Source of the DNA: Mauremys mutica
Taxonomy: Eukaryota > Chordata > Testudines > Geoemydidae
DNA: 64,000 bases
Assembly: GCF_020497125.1 (NCBI RefSeq)
Contig: NC_059073.1
Span: forward strand, 14,405,225 to 14,469,224
Direction: 5' to 3'
The position numbers and the translations under genes were made by a program. This document shows, in pieces, positions 58,604-64,000 of the stretch. The notes below the pieces were generated by a model. The model was not told where the DNA came from, did not search any database, and worked only from the letters and a program-made list of their open reading frames with translations. How positions within the stretch are numbered: position 1 is the stretch's first letter; every line of letters starts with the position of its first letter.

Positions 58604-60495
58604 TCTGTGTCACTCACCTAGCGGTTCAATCCAGACCAAAGAGGGGTAGTGTCACTGTCAGCCCTGTAGCCTTGGGTGCCTCACAATGCTTCACTGTGGT
58701 AGCTACCAACCCGGGCAGCTCACAATCAGCCTACCAGCATGCTGGTCAGACCCCAAGTGTCTGAGTGCTAGACACCCTGGTTCAGCAACTCTGACACCAG
58801 CAGCCTGTCTACAGTCCCACAGTGACTTTTACCACCTTAGTTACTACTTGCAGTCCCAACATACTCCCAGTCCTGAATTTTCCCCGAACTGAGTCCTCTG
58901 TAATATCCAGCCCTCTCCTGGACAGTTCAGAGAAATACGATTCATTTGTTCCTTTAGAGACACAAAAACACTTTGCAGCTTATTAATGTAACTGAGGTGA
59001 ATACACACTTCCCTTTAAACCCAGCACTGAGTTAGTTTATGGTAAAAGTGAAATAAATGTATTAACAAATTACACATAGGGTTAAGTCAGTTGAAGTATG
59101 AGGAATTAAGATAGAGTCACAAGTAAAACAAAATATGCTTCTAAAAGTTTTTTTAAAAAAAAAACTTAATCTAGCAAGACACAGGCTTTCTTGAAGATTG
59201 ACTGGTGAAAGAAACATTCATCTTCCCAGCCATGACTGACTTTCCCACAGTCAGGACTTTCCACAAGGGAAGCTGGCACCTTGTTCTTTCGTACCTAAGT
59301 AGGTTTCTCACCTATATTCAAACTTCAGCCACCCGCCACCTCTTGGTTGAAGGGCCCATCAGGGCTGGTGCAAGGATATTTCACGCTCTAGGTGAAACTT
59401 CCACCTTGCACCCCCCTCTGGCCCAGGGATCCAGGGCCATCTCTAGCTATTTTGGTGCCCTATGCAGCTCCCCCATGGGGGGGCTGTGTGGGGCCCCAGG
59501 CCTCCACGGGCGAGAGGGGGGGCTGGCCCCAGGCCTCTGCAGGGCAGCTGTGTAGGGCCCTGCCCCAGGCCCCCGGGGGGGGCAGGCAGGAGGAGGACAG
59601 GCTACTTCCTGCGGGAAGTGGAGTGACCTGGCCCCAGCCTGCTCAGCTCCCCTGGCTCCCAGCCGCGCCGCCGGCGAGTGCTGGGGGGCGGCTCCCCCCT
59701 CCTCCCAAGCCTGGGAGCCAGGGGAGCAGAGCAGGCTGGGGCTGGGGCCGGGTCACTCCACTTCCCGCAGGAAGTAGCCAGCCCCCACCCCGAGCTGAGC
59801 AGGCTGTGGCCAGGTCGCTGCACTTACCATGTGGTGAGTGCAGGGTCGGGCCTGGCTACAGTCTTCAGGTGAGTGGGGGTGGGGTGGGGGCGGGGCTACG
59901 GTGGAGCAGAGGCCGGAAGAGGTGGGGTTGGGGCGGAGCAGGGGCCAAAAATCAGCTTTTTGGCGCGGCAAGCCTGGGAGGGGAGGAGAATTAGAGCAGG
60001 GGCGGCATGCTCAGGGGAGAAGGCGGAGTGGAGGTGAGCTGGGGCGGGGAGCGGTTCCCGTGCCTGCCCCCCCTCGTTACTTGATGCAGGCAGCCCTCCC
60101 CGCTCCTCCCTGCCCCAGCTCACCTCCACTCCACCACCTCCCCTGAGCGTGCTTTTTGGCGCCCCCAGCTACTTGGTACCCTAGGCGGCCGCCTAGTTCG
60201 CCTAGTGGTTGCACCTGCCCTGGGACCCATCTTTCTCCGCTTGCAAGAGCTCTGGACTCTTGAGTCTGTCTAAGGATGGATGCCAGGATGATTTCTGCCC
60301 TTGCTTGTATCTTCCAAAGTTCAATGAACTTGCTTCAGGAGGCGGGAAGCCCCACTGTGTGCTCAGCTTGCTGTCTCCACCAGAAAGCCCTATTGCCTCC
60401 CTCTGCAGGCTTCTCATCCTCCTGTATGTAAATGGGGCTTGAATTGTTTTGAGTCTAGCATGCTTAAAAACATGCTTAATTAACACAGAGACAAC
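58604..60495 (-). mobile_element. Retroviral-type LTR split by a hAT element (minus)
   Basis: Read on minus, the part 58604-58930 matches the 3' part of the LTR at 33519-34600 in order (gtccaggagagggctgg, then a text ending taggtgagtgaca). An AT-rich stretch with AATAAA lies around 59050-59060 (minus). The LTR then continues past the hAT insertion (59360-60222) to about 60495. The outer limit is approximate. No internal genes adjoin. Confidence 0.55.
59360..60222. mobile_element. GC-rich non-autonomous hAT element
   Basis: The ends cagggctggtgcaaggatat and the complement ggttgcacctgccctg bound 863 bp. Flanks gggcccat (59352-59359) and ggacccat (60223-60230) match at 7 of 8. It is a longer relative of 24664-25179. 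Near 59428 a second start, ccagggccatctctagct, suggests another hAT element nested or fused inside. Long frames on both strands are GC artefacts. Confidence 0.85.
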
Positions 60496-60950
60496 CCTAG
60501 TGTTGTGCCAGTAAGGCAGACACGATTTGGCCTGTTATGTACCAGTGGTGTATATTTCAGCAGGCCCTTTTCTGTATTGTTGTGTCCATTGTATGGTATG
60601 AATGCTGGGAACTGAAGTTTACGGGCACCTTACAGAGAAATGTACATTTCACAAGGAAAGAGCAATGCCTGCCACATTTTGAAAACAGATCTACTGTATC
60701 TCTGCCTTGTCGTGCAGAGCAGCCGCTGACAAAGGCAGATTGAAAGGTGACCAGCCGAGAATGGGCTTTCCAACAGATAAGAGTGCACTTAGCTCTAATT
60801 TGGTGGCTACATTATGTTATGTCCCTGTCTGGACAGTGCTGCAGACTGACGTAAGCTATTAGCACAGGGAAAACATTTTAAGTTAAAAAAATGGAATTTG
60901 AAAAGGAAAATGTGTTTTGGCAACTAGTTGGGTGGAATTTAATATTTACA
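60496..60950. other. Unique DNA, nothing recognised
   Basis: No repeat or supported exon was recognised. Confidence 0.35.
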
Positions 60951-60954
60951 GGAA

Positions 60955-61165
60955 CAGTAAATGGGCAAAGCACTGGGTTGGAAATCAGGAGAAATCATCT
61001 CTGTTCCCAGCTCTGCCAGTCACCTACTGACTTGGCCCAGTCACTTCCTCTGTGCCTCAGTTTCTCTGTTTGTAAAATAGGTAAATATTATATCTCCTTG
61101 GTCTATGGATCTATGGATGAAAGTTACTATATCCAAGGTTCGTATTACTAGGCACTGCACAGGTA
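60955..61165 (+). mobile_element. CORE/MIR-type SINE (plus)
   Basis: It has a 5' part (caaagcactgggttggaaat), the core (gacttggcccagtcacttcc, ctgtgcctcagtttctctgt) and a degraded tail (tactaggcactgcacagg). Confidence 0.75.
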
Positions 61166-61169
61166 CACA

Positions 61170-63750
61170 CACCACCCCCCTTAGTTTTCATTCTAAAACA
61201 ATGACTTACTCTACACGTATATTGAACCTCCGTTCAGCACAGTGTTTCTGACGCAGGCATGCAGATAGCATCAGATCAGTCCCATTAACTCATCATTTAG
61301 GAAGTCATTGAAGTGAAAGGTCTGTTTAATCAACATGTGTGCATAAAATATTGCAGTGCAAAATGTCATCAGCATCTATCAGGGTTCTACATTGGGAACC
61401 ACACTTGTAATGCTGCATTGGGCAGTGCTGTCAAGTCAGTTTTGCTGGTAATGGTAACAAAAATATATATATAAAGTGGCAATCTTAATTAAGCTGTGTA
61501 GCTATTGCGCACCAAGGAACTCTATTTTAGTAAATAAAGACAGCTGGAGTCTACATATTTTACCCTTTATTTTCCCGCTGCTTTAGGACGGGCAAGGCAT
61601 ACTCAGGCTTCGGGGTGTATTTGCTGTTTCATCTGCTAGAAGGACTGTTGATTTAATTCACACGGCCATTACACTTGGAATGGTAGCAGAAAGGACACCA
61701 ATCTTCAGTAGTAACCGATGTATCATGAAGATGGGTTAGGTAGGCCACATAGCAGCCAATAACCGTGTGACTGAGGGGCAAAATAATGTTACAATTAAAA
61801 TAACTTTCCAGGCCAAATTCAACCCTGATGTAAGCAGTTCATGGATGGCAAGTCGCACCAGGGGTAAACTGAGGAGGCGACAGATGTGAATAACAAAACA
61901 CTGTAACTTACGTGCACTTGGCTGTGCAAATGAGTTTCTCCTACACTACCATTTATATCACCTGCCCTAATCAGTATTTCTCCTGCTGTTGATGAGGGCA
62001 GCCCTGACATTTAGCCAAGGAGGTTGCGCTATTTACGCTGAAGTGTCAGTGATGACGTCAGCAGAAACAGGGGAAGCACAGAACCTTGAACTCAGACCTT
62101 GACAACAGCAAAGAGGAATGGATATGGATTCATCATTTTCTGCTACAATCTATACAATGGTAGTTTTTATCCTGCAGCCTTCCAGTCCTGGGTGGAGCTA
62201 GAAGGCACTGTGCTGTCTTCTAGGTGGACAGTAAAACTGCAGCGCTAACTATTTCTGATTGTTAAAGATGCCACAGCTGCATGCACAAGTATTGGGGTGT
62301 TAATGTCGCTGTCCTGGTTACATTTCAGTGTGGACAATTACATCCTGCCCACCCTATTTCCCCCGTATTGCTTTGACGGGATACAGAAGTTCTCGTCTCT
62401 TTTATGCTATGCGGTAGGCTTTACATGCACTGTTAAACAGCTGCTGGGATAGCTGCACTTAAGTAGGGTCTCAAGTACTTTCTTATAGACAGAGGGTCAA
62501 CTTTTGCCCTCCGTTACATTGGTGTAAGCCTAGGATAATTTAGTGGAGTTACTCCAGATTTTCACTGGTATAAATGAGAGCAGGATCTGGCCCGTAGTTC
62601 TAGTGCTTTGGGATGACATGCTAAATACATCCTTTGAGTTTCAGATTCCAGCAAACCCCGAACCTCAAAGTGAAACAATCACAACTGCTGAGTATCATCT
62701 AGCTTCACCTCCAAACAGGCAAAGCTTTCGGTTTTCCAGGATTTCAGTGCAAAACTCTGAAATGGCTCACACTGACGCGGAATGTGTGTGGACTTCAGGA
62801 AACCTTTGGATCCACCCGAACCAAATTTTGAGTTCGTAGCAAGCTGAAATTCAGAGTTTCACGTGATATGGGGTTTAATAGTTAATATAGTACAGGTGTG
62901 TATATGGACCTTTCCTGCTGTCACTGAAGTTGAAAGAAAAACTCTCATTGACTTTAATAGGAGCAGGATCAAACCCTATGTAGTTAGATGCCACAAGATA
63001 GTTAAGATGCCCCTTAAATTGCTTTATCACAGGTTAAGAATACCAGGTTCTTATTCACTGCCTCAGACTCCTACTTAACTGCCTGGGCCTTTAAGAAAGA
63101 GAAAAGAGCACTAAACAGTGTGAAAGGAGGAAGCACTAGAGATGATTGTACTTTAGATCTATACAATTGGCTCCTTTGACATTTCACCTTCGTCTTTCTA
63201 ACAGGAGAACTCCTGGTTTCACTCTCCCTCACTGATGAATATATTGAATGCGCTAAGTAAGCCATCACGCGCACTGGAGTCTATCCATAAGGGACATTAC
63301 TTTAAATGCTTTCTCCATCATTTAAACAAAGAGGTCATTTAGATCCCATTGCACAGTGGCAGGGAATACCACCGTAATCTGCTGAATTGATTGCCTGTGA
63401 GCTAATGCTCTTTCTAATTGAAGTGGCTAGTGACTAACCAATGAATAACGGATGGCAGCCCTGGCTTGGCAGAGATGCTAGGGAGTGCATTCAAATATAT
63501 TTGTCCATGGTATTTGTGGATATTTTCCATAGGGAACGAGGCGGTAGGTTGATGTTATGGCGTGGAGTGAGGGGGTGTATTTACTGCATTTATTTTAGCA
63601 CCTTCTCTCACACAGTATCCGAAGGCACTGTAAAAACTATGGGCCTGCTCCTAGAAACTATTGCTCAAATGAGTAACCCTTGCTCATGTTAGTAGCCCCC
63701 TTAGGGTCTGAGATTACTTGCAAGATTAGACTCCATAGTGTGGGGAATTC
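61170..63750. other. Mostly unique DNA
   Basis: About 62500-62600 holds the gtggagttactccagatttt MITE-like text. Otherwise no repeat or supported exon. Frames at 62543-63078 have no domain. Confidence 0.35.
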
Positions 63751-63754
63751 GGGC

Positions 63755-63860
63755 TTTATTTAGATTGTAAACCCCTTGGGGCAGGGACCATTTGTTCTCT
63801 GTTTGCGGTGTGCCTAGCACAGGCAGGTCTTGGTCTGTACAAACAAATAGTAATAATGAA
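63755..63860 (+). mobile_element. SINE/LINE tail fragment (plus)
   Basis: The text attgtaaaccccttggggca, then gggaccatttgttctctg and gtgcctagcacaggcagg, is the LINE-derived tail of the CORE-SINE family, ending in AAT repeats. The SINE core itself is not present. Confidence 0.6.
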
Positions 63861-64000
63861 GGGGTGTATGGCTGCTATTTAAATACCCACATATCCAAGA
63901 GCACCAATGGTCCGAGTCATTGACAAGAGGCCTTTCAGCTGAACTGCAGCCCCTTTTCAGGAAGGAGACAGCTGGTATTGTTTCTAACAAGGTAGCTAAA

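Noticed and set aside
59392..59994. 200-aa open frame with proline/glycine-rich protein
   Set aside because: It lies wholly inside a GC-rich hAT element, has antisense counterparts of similar quality and no domain; frame length is due to GC content.

Overview
This is non-coding DNA from a non-avian reptile, most likely a turtle. The inference rests on the repeat set. CR1 LINEs of several ages dominate, with tRNA-derived SINEs, CORE/MIR-type SINEs, Penelope-like copies, an LTR retrotransposon carrying a SCAN-type gag, and many short hAT elements whose target-site duplications can still be read. No host protein-coding exon is convincing. Nearly every open frame is a repeat or a chance frame. 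The one long intact frame (344 aa, 19558-20592, minus) is a retrotransposon gag.

Layout. 1-9.1 kb: an inverted-dimer Penelope-like copy, a hAT element with ~600-bp inverted arms around a broken transposase end (1050-2698), a tRNA-SINE and a GC-rich hAT element (8696-9079). 9.1-17 kb: mostly unique DNA with CORE-SINEs. 17.2-18.7 kb: an old CR1 with a Penelope-like insertion. 19.5-22.1 kb: a minus-strand Gypsy LTR plus gag, bracketed by an identical 99-bp direct repeat. 22-31.2 kb: MITEs, an old L3/CR1-like LINE, and hAT elements, including a three-level nest at 28.1-28.8 kb. 31.9-35.3 kb: CR1, a retroviral-type solo LTR and a hAT element. 37.5-42.6 kb: CR1 on minus, a Tigger-like element, a tandem tRNA-like repeat, then Penelope abutting CR1. 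42.8-51 kb: CORE-SINEs, tRNA-SINEs and MITEs in unique DNA. 51.4-53.8 kb: two CR1 fragments fused head to tail, then a second Penelope-like inverted dimer. 54-64 kb: CORE-SINEs, a DNA transposon split by CR1, and a minus-strand LTR split by a hAT element.

The best leads are four. (i) A hammerhead-ribozyme-like core recurs in the Penelope-like copies. (ii) A SCAN-domain gag sits in a structurally odd insertion with a 99-bp identical flanking duplication. (iii) A hAT element has very long inverted arms that duplicate the transposase 3' end. (iv) A tRNA-like unit is tandemly duplicated at 40 kb. All family names come from reading the sequence; no database search was possible.
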